Assembly (NCBI GenBank): GCA_026770575.1
Contig: MU657226.1
Coordinates: 1-64,000, forward strand
Reading direction: 5' to 3'
DNA: 64,000 bases
From: Pelagophyceae sp. CCMP2097
Lineage: Eukaryota; Sar; Pelagophyceae
Below the pieces are notes generated by a model. The model made no database searches and had not been told where the DNA came from. It was given only the letters and a program-made list of their open reading frames with translations. Positions 55,020 to 64,000 of this stretch are shown here, piece after piece (within the stretch, counting starts at the first letter, position 1; each line of letters opens with the position of its first letter). A program made the position numbers and the translations under genes.

Positions 55020-55887
55020 GAGACGCGAGCCTCTGGGGGACGAGCGCGCTACAATTGTACTACTAGGGAACTGCCTCTCCAATTTGGTACGCTCTCCTAA
55101 TTTGGTACGCTTTCGCTATTTTTAGCGCCGGGCAGGCTGTACGCCGACTACGAGGCTGATACTTCGGATCGGGGCCCGGGACGATGGTCTCTGCGAGCTG
55201 CCCAAATTTCAGGCTCGCCCGAGGGCTGGTTGAACCAGCCACCAACCCGCTAAGCTTCGCCAAAAAGGCAAGTCGGCCAAAATCTCTTGACCGGCGGCGG
55301 TGGTTCGGCGCGAGTCTCCCGACGAAGAGGTGCGGCTGCTTTGGTGTGTCGTCAGTGCGGCCGTCGCGGGGCCCGCGCCGTGAAGCGGGCCTCGGGGGGC
55401 ATCCAGATTGCGCGCAAAGCTTCATTTTCCAACCGGAGTAGTTGTCACGAGAATGGCCCTGGCGTCAGATTGGCGGCCCGGCCTTCCTCATTGAAGTCCG
55501 AGGCGCGGTCGGGTGGCATCGAGCCGCGCCACGCCGCGAAACGGGGCCCCAGGAGAGGCCGGATCGACCCGCTTGAGCGAAAAAGGTCAAAGCGTACCAA
55601 GTTGGGTGAAAATCAGGGCGTACCAAATTGGAGAGGCCGTTCCCTACTAGTAGGAATTCCAAGTAGTAGGAATTCCTAAGCGTCGCTCGCTTTAAAAAAA
55701 GATGTGGACGTCCGGACGGACACAGATTTGTGCGGACACCCTCAGACGTCGGTGACTCCGGCGCCATTTCGGCTGCCGAGGATGGCATGCGAGGGGCTTT
55801 CATCCAGCAGGGCTCGAAGCGCAGGCGAGCATCTTCGGAGCTTTGGCCACAGAGATTAGGTAGTCGGCGTTGCTATTTTCGGCGTTG
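55020..55887. other. Intergenic with MITE-like element and palindrome
   Basis: No coding frame is supported. The stretch contains an inverted-repeat element at 55064-55646, an imperfect palindrome at 55651 and a perfect TAGGAATTCCTA at 55667-55678. Confidence 0.55.
55064..55646. mobile_element. MITE-like element with ~30-bp terminal inverted repeats
   Basis: The left end reads TAGGGAACTGCCTCTCCAAT and continues TTGGTACGC; the right end is its near-perfect complement (GCGTACC AAATTGG AGAGG CCG TTCCCTA). A second, less exact inverted pair lies just inside (CTAATTTGGTACGCTTTCGC against AAAGCGTACCAAGTTGGG). The element is 583 bp with no transposase. The flanking target duplication is ambiguous because both sides carry TA/CTAG words. 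A non-autonomous DNA transposon is inferred. Confidence 0.7.
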
Positions 55888-56343
55888 CTATAAATTTCGG
55901 CGTTGCTGCATCTTCCAAAAGTCCTCGGCCCGCGAGTCGTCGGCGTCCTCGAAGACCTCGTACTTCTCGTTTTCCGGCGCGACCTACAAAGGCCGCGAAT
56001 CGGTGAAAAGGTAGGGGTGAATCGGTTCGAAGGTTCGACGCAACGATCTGACGGTTCGACGGCCAGCCGGCGCCGCCGCGAGTCACGCACGGGCGCGTCC
56101 TCGAGGTCCGAGATCGGCCGGTACTTTCGAGGCTTCGAGGCGGGACGGTCTTCATCGTCGTCGTCGTCGACGTCGTCCTCTTCGTCGTCGTCATCGTCGT
56201 CGTCGTCTTCGTCTTCGTAGACCTCTTCGTCGTCCTCTTCCTCGTCGTCGTTCTCATCCTCCTCCTCAATCGCGGGCGCCAGCGCCTTTGGCCGCGTCCA
56301 GGGCTCGGCGGGCGCCGTGAGGGCTGAATACGTCAAATCATAC
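55888..56343 (-). CDS. Acidic exons, probable 3' end of the Obg gene or a separate small gene
   Basis: Exon 56091-56343 begins at acceptor TATAG and reads YDLTYSALTAPAEPWTRPKA. A run of about 45 mostly Asp/Glu residues follows, then KPRKYRPISDLEDAP. A donor GTGCGT (56090) and acceptor TTTGTAG (55984) join it in frame to 55888-55983 (VAPENEKYEVFEDADDSRAE, then DFWKMQQRRNL and stop). The phase fits a splice from the Obg exon ending at 56438 (donor GTGTCA, 94-nt intron), which would give a 554-aa fusion. Alternatively an ATG four codons upstream (MPLYRYDL) could start an independent acidic protein. Confidence 0.55.
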
Positions 56344-56437
56344 CTATACAAAGGCATTGGACCATTGACGGTCGCAACTTTCGACCATTGGCATCCCCGG
56401 CACTGTGCGGCGTTCGACGGAACCACCAGTGTGACAC

Positions 56438-58507
56438 GGTCTCGCGTCTTCCCCCGGCGGCCCCGCCTCTGATGGCTCGCGACGTCGTCCAGCAGCGGTC
56501 CGGGTTGCCTTCTTCGCCGACGCGGTTCCCGACGACTGCGTGATCTGTCTCATCTTCAGCGCGACGCGCGCGAGGCCGTCGCCCTCGTGGACGGAGCCTC
56601 CGATAACGTCCATGCCGCAGTTTTCCAACGTCTTCATCACGGCAGCTTTTTCGGCTTCCGTTTCGTATTCGTCCAACTTGTTCGCAAAGACGAAGCGCGG
56701 CCGGTCCACCATCATGCCCTCCTTCCACGACGCCACCTCCTTGATCAACATCTGAAGGTCCGCCGCCGCGGTAGAGACACCTACCGTCGACGTCAGACCT
56801 TTGGGAAACGCCCCGATTTCGCACCGGAGTAGCCCGGGCCGGCGTCGAGCATGAAGACGAGCGTCTTGCACCGCTCGACGTGCCGCAGAAAGTCCGTGCC
56901 CAGGCCCTTGCCTTCGGACCTAAACGACGCAGGGTGACCTAAACGGCGCAGGGTGACCTCTAAGCAGTCCAAAGCGAGTGGACGCCGCCGCGTACGCTCC
57001 TTCGATGAGGCCGGGGATGTCCGCCTGGGCGCTGTCGTTCTGTTGGCATCGGCGCGGAGCACGGTGGGGGACTCACGATACGAATAGTGGCCTCGGACTC
57101 TCGGCTCGAGAAAAAGCACGCGCCGACGTGCGGCCGCAACGTCGTGAAGCTGCGCGGGCAGTGAGGGGGCGCTTCGTAGAGCGGTGCTACAACGACGCGG
57201 GCCCGCACGGGTAGCTCGCAATCTTGGGCGTCGTCTTCGACAGGGCCTATTACCACGCATCTTCCCTGGGGCGTTTCGACGGCTCTGCGGTACGAAGAGG
57301 CCCTTCAAAGAGACGCTGGCGTGGAGTGCGGCCAGGAGGCTCGACTTGCCCGCGTTGGGCGCACCGACGAGCGCGACGTCTGCGATCCTGCGAGGCGCGT
57401 CCTGGCGTTGCACGAGTGGCCAGGCCTCGACCCAAGGGCGTCTCTGCGGGGGCCTCGACACGCACATGCGAAGCTCGAGCGAAACGAATTTCTCCTCGCC
57501 CATGCCTCCCGGGGCGTGGCCGAACATGGCCGTGGAATTGCGATGCAGCGAGGAATGCTTCGAACCGTTGCTGCGCGCTGCGTGAGGCGCTGGAGCCGGC
57601 TCCCCGGTGGCGACTCACCCGAGGCCGCCGCGGGCGCCGACGGCAGCGACGTACTTCATGCCGGGGGCCATCAGGTCCGCGAGGACGATACCAGAGTCAT
57701 CGCACCTCACGACCTACCGTCATCACCCGTCGGCCACGCTCTTTACGACCTTCATCACCCGGTGGCCACGCTCTTTCCCGACTTGCCTCTGGCGCCGCTC
57801 ACGAATTCGTCCTTGATTTCCGACCATCACCGCGCAGCGCGCTACGGTGCCGCAGGGCACGTTGACCAAAATGTCTTTACCGTTGCGGCCCGTCATGTAG
57901 TCGCGACCGCCGTTGCGCCCTGGGGGCAGATATATCGGGTTGGGACACGATCCAGGCACGTGGCGGCTCATCCAGTCACGTGGCGCACCCTTTGGCCCCT
58001 TGAATCTTCTTGAAAAGTTCAAAGAGAGCGAGTCGACGGTGTTCGACGACTCGAAGATGACGTCGCCGCCGCTGCCGCCGTCGCCTACGCAGGACCGAAG
58101 CGTGCGGAGCGGTGCGGCGCGGTCAAGGTGCGAGGCAGCGGACCTCCGGCGGGGACCTACGCGTCGAAAGGATTTCAATCGTCGGAAGGATTCCAATCCC
58201 GAGGCGGCGGGCGGTTGGGACGCACACGGTTCATGCCGCCCGTGGCGCGCGTGTGGTCGAAGGCGATGGCACCTTTGCCGCCGTCGCCGCCTTTGACGAG
58301 AATACGCGCCCGATCGATAAACGAACGCGTCTCGCGGTCCCCGCGTTCGCTGCCTACTTTGGGAGTCCGGCGCCGAGAAAGGCACGCCGAGCGGAGGCGC
58401 GCACCGGCGTCGCTCAGCGCGCGGCGCGCGACGCCGAGCGGCGGCCGTGCCTGCGCTGCGCCGGCGAGCCACCGCCGCCCCGCCGACGCGGCGCAGGCGC
58501 GGAGCAT
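56438..58507 (-). CDS. Obg/CgtA-family GTPase (organellar ribosome assembly)
   Basis: ATG 58507 starts a basic presequence (MLRACAASAGRRWLAGAAQA). The Obg fold follows (FIDRARILVKGGDGGKGAIA; GRNGGRDYMTGRNGKDILVN; MAPGMKYVAAVGARGGLG), then the GTPase domain: G1 GAPNAGKSS, switch KIASYPFTTL, G3 ADIPGLIEGA, G4 FANKLDE, G5 SVHEGDGL. Exons: 58228-58507, 57989-58084, 57846-57919, 57619-57713, 57466-57570, 57315-57387, 57209-57246, 57077-57149, 56996-57039, 56825-56919 and an eleventh from 56780. All phases close. The eleventh exon either splices at 56438 or runs on to a TAG at 56344. Introns are 37-143 nt. Bacterial and organellar Obg proteins help mature the large ribosomal subunit. Mitochondrial targeting (MTG2-like) is likelier than plastid because no signal peptide precedes the basic leader. 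Confidence 0.88.
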
Positions 58508-58728
58508 GGGACGGAGGGGCGCGGTAGCCGCAGACCGCTCCTGGGCCGACCGAGCCTCCGACGAGGTCTCTCTCCGAGCGGCGCGGCGCTCGAAGCTCTA
58601 CACGTCGCCGATTTCGGAGAAGGCTACTCAGCGTGGGGGGGTCCTCAGTTTCCTAGTCCTATGATGCCTGCCTTGCTCCGAGTGGCCTGCCCAGGCCTTG
58701 AGATATTCCATTGAGATCGTCCATGTGA

Positions 58729-61700
58729 TTAATTCCGCCCGTTGGCGCCGGGGCCGTTGCGCTGCGGCGGTGGGCGGTTGTTCGGCGGTGGTCGGTTGTT
58801 CGCCGCGTTGGGCCGTGCGTTCGGGGCGAAGTTGCCTACGAAGAGTCGATGCGTGGTGCGTCGTCGGGCCACGGACCACCTTGAAAGGCAGCTCCTGGAC
58901 TGCCTTATTGGGCAGCTCCTGGACTGCCTTGAAGGTAGCTCCTGGCTAACGAAAACGAAGACGCACGGCGCGAGAGCCCGAGTTCGTCCAGACTGTTGTC
59001 GCAGAAGATGCAGAGCGCCGGCTCCAGCGGCGTGCCCGGCGGCACCTTGGCACGCGGCAGCTTGAGCTGCAGCTGCACCACGCGCCTGCGCGGAAGGCCG
59101 TCGAAGGAAGAGGGCGAGAGTCGAGGGAGGGGAAGACCACTCAAAGACATCAGCGTCGGAGAGGGATGTGCAAGCCTCGCCTTGTCGGAGTGCCTACGAA
59201 GGATAGATTGGAAACAAGTCGTATACGGCACACTCTTCGTCGGCGCGATGGCGTGGCCCCGCAAAGGGCGTTGGACCCCGCGGAGGTGGACGCGGGCTAT
59301 AACGGCTTGCGCAGCGCGGGCAGGGCCGCTGCTCGAGGAGCGTTGCAGAAGCGACGCAGCTCGGGAGCCAGACGACTGCGCCGCAGGCCTGGTCGCCGCA
59401 CGAGACTCGGAAGGTGCGCTTTTCTGAAGTCCGCGCCAAGTGCATCGGCTTGGCGCAGCGCGGGCAGTCCGCGATGGATACCTAGGACCGACGTGACGCC
59501 CGCTAAACCCAAGATGGCACGCACGTCTGCGCCGGCGACGCCGCCGGCGAGCGGGCATTCGGCGCAGCAGTCAGCGCATCGCATATCGCCGCCGCGGTGG
59601 CCCTTTTCGGCGGCGCCCGCGGGCGGCGCCTTGACACATTTGGGGCAGACTGCGTTGGTGCGGTTGTAGTCGTCCGTGACGTCGATGGCGTTGAAACCGC
59701 AGAGGGCGCACTTTTCCGGCCGCGCGGTGAACTTTGAAGCGTTGGTCGGCAGAGGCCACGACTCGTTGCAGGCGTCGCACCGCAGCACGGGCACTTTACG
59801 CGCGCCGCGCCGGTACAGCTGCATGGCACCGCCGCAGCCGCCGCAGGCGCTGGTGAACCCGGACGCGTCCAGCACGTCACCAGCGTGGCCGCCACCGCCG
59901 CCCGCGCCGCCGCCCTGCCCACCGCCGCCGCCTCCACCGGCCGCGGGGCCGTTGCCTTTGCGGAGTCGGTCCCGGATGGCGTCGTCGAGCTTGGCCACGT
60001 CCGCGACGACGTCGTCGAAGCACTTTCGCATCGTGACAAGTGAATCCCGGAGGACGTCGGCCTTCCTCTTGGTCCCGAGCGCAATCTTCGACACGTCCGC
60101 CTCCAGCGCCGCCCGCAGCTCCGGCCGGTTCAGCCGGTGGCCAATAGCATCGTACGCGTCGACCTACGCGCCACGGTCACACGAGCCTTTGCCACAGGTC
60201 GCGTCTGCGCAACTCGTGCGGAACGACGCTGGTCGCGTGCGAGCGCGGAGCCGAGCGGCGTCGGCCGGAAGACCTGGTTGTCCTTGATGGCGTACTCGCG
60301 CGTCAGGACCGTCTTGATGTGCTCCGCCATCGTCGCGTCCGTCCCGATGCCATGCGTGTCCTGCAGACGACGCATCAAAGAGACGGCGACTGCGATGGAT
60401 CCGAGAGATGAAAAACGAACCATCTTGGCCAAGAGGTCCGACTCGGTCAGGCCGTTGGGCGGTCTCGTCTCGCCGGCGCTGAGTTCGATCTTTGAGGGTT
60501 CGAAGCGCTCGTCTTGGCGGATCATCGGCAGCGCGTTGGTGTTCCATCGCTCATAAGGATACACAATCAACCAATTCCGGTGGTCCACGATGAGGCCCTT
60601 TGTCTCAAATTCCTCGCCGCCCATGGCCGCAGAGATCGTCGTCTGCCGGCCAGTCCTACACAAAAGCAGTCAAGCACGGCGGCCGACGATGCAACGGGTG
60701 GACGCGGGTCCTCACGCGTCCCTGGAGCACGAGGCGATAAAGTGGCGCGCGACGAGCTCGTAGACCTTTTCCTCGCGCGCGTCGTTCAACTCGCCGGGCG
60801 CCGCAGCCTTGATGGGGTGGATAGGAGGGTGGGCCTCGTCGTCGCGCGCGCCGTCCCGCGGCCAGAGAAACGACTCGGGCGCGCCGTCGGGGGCGTTCAA
60901 CAGGCCGCCGACGTGCGCCGACCACCGCGCGTCGCGGAGCTGGTCCCTACGACGTGAAGCGTCGGCGGCGGTCCGAGGCAGGGACTGAGCATGCCCTTCA
61001 AAGTCCCTACGCACCGAAGAAGGGCCTTCAAGTCAAAGTCTTTGCTAAATTTCTCAGTCTCCGTGCGCGGGTACGAGAGGTAGCCGCGCTGGTACAGCGC
61101 TTCGGCGACCTAGCGATCCAAGTCGCGGCGCAGCGACGTTTGAGAGCATCAAGGCTGTAGAGCATCAAGGCCTTGCCTCCATCGTCTCCGCGCCGCCGAG
61201 GCGTAAAAAACGAGACGCGCGCTTCTGCAGCTCGACGGTGGCCAGGGGCAGCGGCCGCTGCTTCGTCGTCGGCCGCGCGTCGACTCGCGAGACTTGCATC
61301 ATCTTCGCCTCGACGACGAGCTCCAAAAGCACCGCGGCCTGTCTTGAAGACATAGGGCACGTGCATACCACGTCCATGCGCAGAAAGTGAACCGTCAACG
61401 CGCTCGATTGAGCAAGTGACGACGAAGAGCCCCGACCCAAATCAGTCGCAAAGCACAAACGAGGCAACCCAAGCAAGGACGCCGCCGCAGACGCAGACGC
61501 GGTCGTAGAGCCGCTGGCGCTGCCTGCCAAGGCGTGTATGGGCGGCGTGCTCCGCAAAGGTCGGGGAATCACGATACGACGCCATCGAGCGTGGCCTCAC
61601 CAGTTCCATTTCACCACCTGCATCGCGTTCGTCGCCGCGTCGCGGTGCGAGCTCTCGACGTCGATCCTGCCGGCGCCGCGTCGGGGGGCGCGTGCAGGGC

Positions 61701-63016
61701 AGCAGTCGTCACCTCCAGAATTTCTTCGCGTCGTGAGCGTCGATCTCGTTCTGCCGCTCCACGATGAAACCTGCGGCACAGAGCTGCATCCAGGACGATA
61801 GAACGAGGCCTTCTTGCAGGCGATGCCCCCACGAGGTCGACCCGCGGCGTTCGGCGTCGCACCGAGCGTGGGGAATTGACAGGGCCCGTAGGAGACGACG
61901 CCGTCCTCGGCGACGCCGGCGTACTTCCCTTGGACGCGAAACGTCTGGAAGCGCGTAAACGCGGCCCCCGACCGCAGGTCGAGCCTAGACGGTCGAAAGG
62001 CATTAGCCCCAGGAGCACCCGATGTGAGTCTTTCCCTCGGCGCCCCTCGCCTCCGCTCGCGGCTCCGTCACCGCCATTCATGAGACGGAATCCCGACGCG
62101 GGGTCCGACTCCTGCCGCGTCACGACGGCGTCGCTCTTGCGCTCGTCGGGCCGGCCGAGCGTCCGCCACGCCTGTGCCACAGGCGTGGCGGACGAGGCTC
62201 GATGCACGACCCGTCGCAGAGCACCGTCTCGAAAATTACCTTGTCGATTTCCGGCTTATTGAGACTTGAGAATTTGGCGCGCCAGATATCGAGTCTCGCG
62301 TTGACTGCGCGGCAGACGTTTACGACTTCGTACGCAATGGCCTCGCCCTCGCGGTCGCAGTCCAGCCACCTACGCGCTTCATCACGTCTCGACAGCGTCC
62401 CGCCTCTGCTCACAGGACGAGCCAGTGGGCCTTTCGGGCCTCGGCCTCGAGCTGCTGCTGGAGTGGCTTTTTGTCGTCTGGCACGAACCACTTGACCGGG
62501 GCGACGTCCTCGCAGAGCAGGTCGCGCGGCGCGCAGGCGTGCCACTTGTTGTACGGCTCCTCGAACTCGCTCTGCATCAAATGGCCCGTCACAGACCTGC
62601 AAGCGGCCCACCGCACAGGCGTCACACGGGCGTCACAGACGCGGGAGGCGACCGCGTCGCCACTCACGTCACGGTGTGCCTGCGCAAGACAGGAGTGAGT
62701 GCTCCACGTCCGAGGAGTCATCGGCACGGGCCGCTCCTCAGGGGACCGCTCCACAAGACTCACTCGATCTGCACCGCCGCGTGCGGCCCGCCGGGCGGCC
62801 CCGCGGTCCGAAAGTCGAAGAGCCGGTTGTAGACCGACGCCCCCTGCCGCGACGTGCCTGGCGCGGCGCTCTGGCGCCGTGGCAGCGGCGCCATCGTCCA
62901 AGAAGCCGTTGCCGGGAAGAGCACTCACTGGCGTTGTTGGACAGCGTCGCCGCGAGCGACTTGGCCACGGACGGCTTCTCGGCCACGTGCAGCGCGCGGA
63001 TCACGCGCGGCGGCAT
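58729..63016 (-). CDS. TOP3: DNA topoisomerase III (type IA), about 18 exons
   Basis: Type IA topoisomerase, partner of RecQ helicases in dissolving recombination intermediates. The Toprim start is [19 protein letters not shown], then [38 protein letters not shown], the catalytic-tyrosine region [35 protein letters not shown] and [17 protein letters not shown]. The tail has several Cys4 zinc fingers (CGGCGG, CALCGF, CPRCAKP, CIFCDN) and an Asn/Pro-rich end. Exons: 62929-63016, 62764-62857, 62414-62596, 62240-62369, 62110-62171, 61863-61984, 61713-61770, 61601-61666, 61499-61523, 61177-61338, 61015-61109, 60716-60946, 60421-60655, 60241-60360, 59525-60163, an exon from 59481, a zinc-finger exon around 58970-59092, and 58729-58835. 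Two introns need GC donors. The junction after the 59481 exon is unresolved. Confidence 0.92.
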
Positions 63017-63218
63017 CGCGCCCGCAAGGACGCTGCGGCGCGCTCAGCGGCAAAAATCGAGCAAAAACCTACGGTTTCTCGCCGAAATAGTGTGAATTTA
63101 AGTTCAAGGGACGCCTCTCCCAGATCCTCGGCGGCAGTCGTGGCTGGCTCTTGTCGGCGGGCGCGCGGCCTATATAGGCGGTCCGTCGACGGCGCGCGCG
63201 CTCCCCCCCGGCCGCCGC
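63017..63218 (+). promoter_or_regulatory. Shared divergent promoter, TOP3/PGM, with TATA-like box
   Basis: The 202 bp between the ATG of TOP3 (-) and the ATG of the mutase gene (+). A CCTATATAGG palindrome at 63169-63178 lies about 45 bp before the mutase ATG and could serve either direction. Confidence 0.55.
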
Positions 63219-64000
63219 ATGCTGCTGCGCGCGCGAAATGGCGCGCGGCGGCGGCCGGAGCGGTGCGGCGGGCCGGGTAAAAGGCGGCAAGTGTCTACTG
63301 TCATACTCCTGCGCCACGGCCAGTCCGCCTGGAACGGCGGCGTGCAGCAGCAGCCGGCGCGCTTCACGGGGTGGGTCGACGTGCCTTTGACCGTGCGAGG
63401 GCGCGTCGAGGCTGTGGCCGCGGGGCAGCTCCTCAGGGCGCGCGGCTACGAGGCCAGCAAGGTGCGCCCGTCTCACTCGGACCTATAGGGGGTCTCACTC
63501 GGCCCTATAGGTGGACGTGGCTTTCACGTCGGACCTGCAGCGCGCGCACGAGACGTGCGAGCTGGCGCTGGCTTCGATGGCGGGCCCCGATCAGTTGACG
63601 TGGTCCCCCGACCGCATCCGGCGCGACGGGCGGTTAAACGAGCGGCACTACGGCGCTGTTCAGGGCAAGTTCAAGAACGACCCGGCGCTGACGGAGAAGT
63701 ATGGATTTGACACAGTTCGAGCGTGGCGCCGTTCCATGTACGGCGCCCCGCCGCCGCTCCTCGACGGCGACGAGCACTTTTCACCGCTGGCGCCGGCGAC
63801 GGAGTCGTTGGCCGACTGTCAGAAACGCGCTCTGCATTGCTTCGACACGGTCATCGCTCCTGCGCTTTTCGACGAGGTTGAGCTCCCGACGCCGCCCGAC
63901 GAACGGACCGTTCTGATCGTCGCCCACGCCAACACGATCCGGTCTTTAATGGCCCACTTTGATGCCGTCCCCGAAGCGTCCGTGCCAAAGCTGCACGTGC
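63219..64000 (+). CDS. Cofactor-dependent phosphoglycerate mutase (partial, cut by window end)
   Basis: Interconverts 3- and 2-phosphoglycerate in glycolysis and gluconeogenesis. Exon 1 (63219-63461) has the phosphohistidine motif [12 protein letters not shown] and [10 protein letters not shown]. Intron 63462-63510 is 49 nt (donor GTGCGC). Exon 2 from 63511 reads [50 protein letters not shown] and [17 protein letters not shown], and is still open at 64000. About 20 basic residues precede the core ([18 protein letters not shown]), so organelle targeting is possible but weak. The intron contains a tandem duplication that includes its own acceptor. The 3' end lies beyond this window. Confidence 0.92.

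Overview
This window is nuclear DNA from a GC-rich eukaryotic microalga. Nearly all genes are split by short spliceosomal introns, mostly 37-170 nt, commonly with the donor GTGCGT/GTGCGC and a TAG or CAG acceptor. There is no bacterial operon logic. The genes include a nuclear-encoded mitochondrial ATP synthase alpha subunit, a precursor with signal-type, transit-like and twin-arginine thylakoid segments (secondary-plastid targeting), a second precursor with an ASAFAP-like plastid motif, Paf1-complex LEO1, TFIID TAF6, U2AF65 and topoisomerase III. I infer a stramenopile or other secondary-plastid alga, perhaps close to pelagophytes such as Aureococcus. That placement is inference, not proof.

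Layout. 1-7 kb: a gene-poor edge, then a RING-H2 protein (-) divergent from ATP synthase alpha (+). 7-14 kb: an F-box/WD relic, an amino-acid permease (+), U2AF65 (-), a zinc-ribbon protein (-) and a four-to-five-exon unknown (+). 14-18.3 kb: a six-exon, low-complexity/coiled-coil protein (-). 19-32.3 kb: a thylakoid-lumen protein (+, seven exons), a C2HC zinc-finger protein (-), a CCDC180-like ciliary protein (-, about 1723 aa), LEO1 (-) divergent from TAF6 (+), and a plastid-targeted unknown (-). 32.3-38.8 kb: an AT-richer, repeat-dominated block. It holds a cluster of palindromes, two inverted 484-bp repeats flanking a METTL21-type methyltransferase and a FAR-17a/AIG1-like membrane protein, and a degenerate 152-bp tandem array. 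38.8-47.7 kb: one giant IQ-motif protein of about 2944 aa. 48-55 kb: two broken F-box/WD40 paralogs on either side of a UPF1-like helicase and an ankyrin protein, with a MITE-like element just beyond. 55.9-64 kb: an 11- to 13-exon Obg GTPase (-), a roughly 18-exon topoisomerase III (-), and a phosphoglycerate mutase cut by the window end (+).

The genome is compact. Several pairs share short divergent promoters (RING/ATP1, zinc-ribbon/12.8-kb gene, LEO1/TAF6, helicase/ankyrin, TOP3/PGM), and convergent neighbours can be only about 40-90 bp apart. No rRNA, tRNA, CRISPR or prokaryotic mobile element was recognised. Exon coordinates were derived by hand from reading frame, phase and splice-site agreement; those where total length and phase close are the most reliable.
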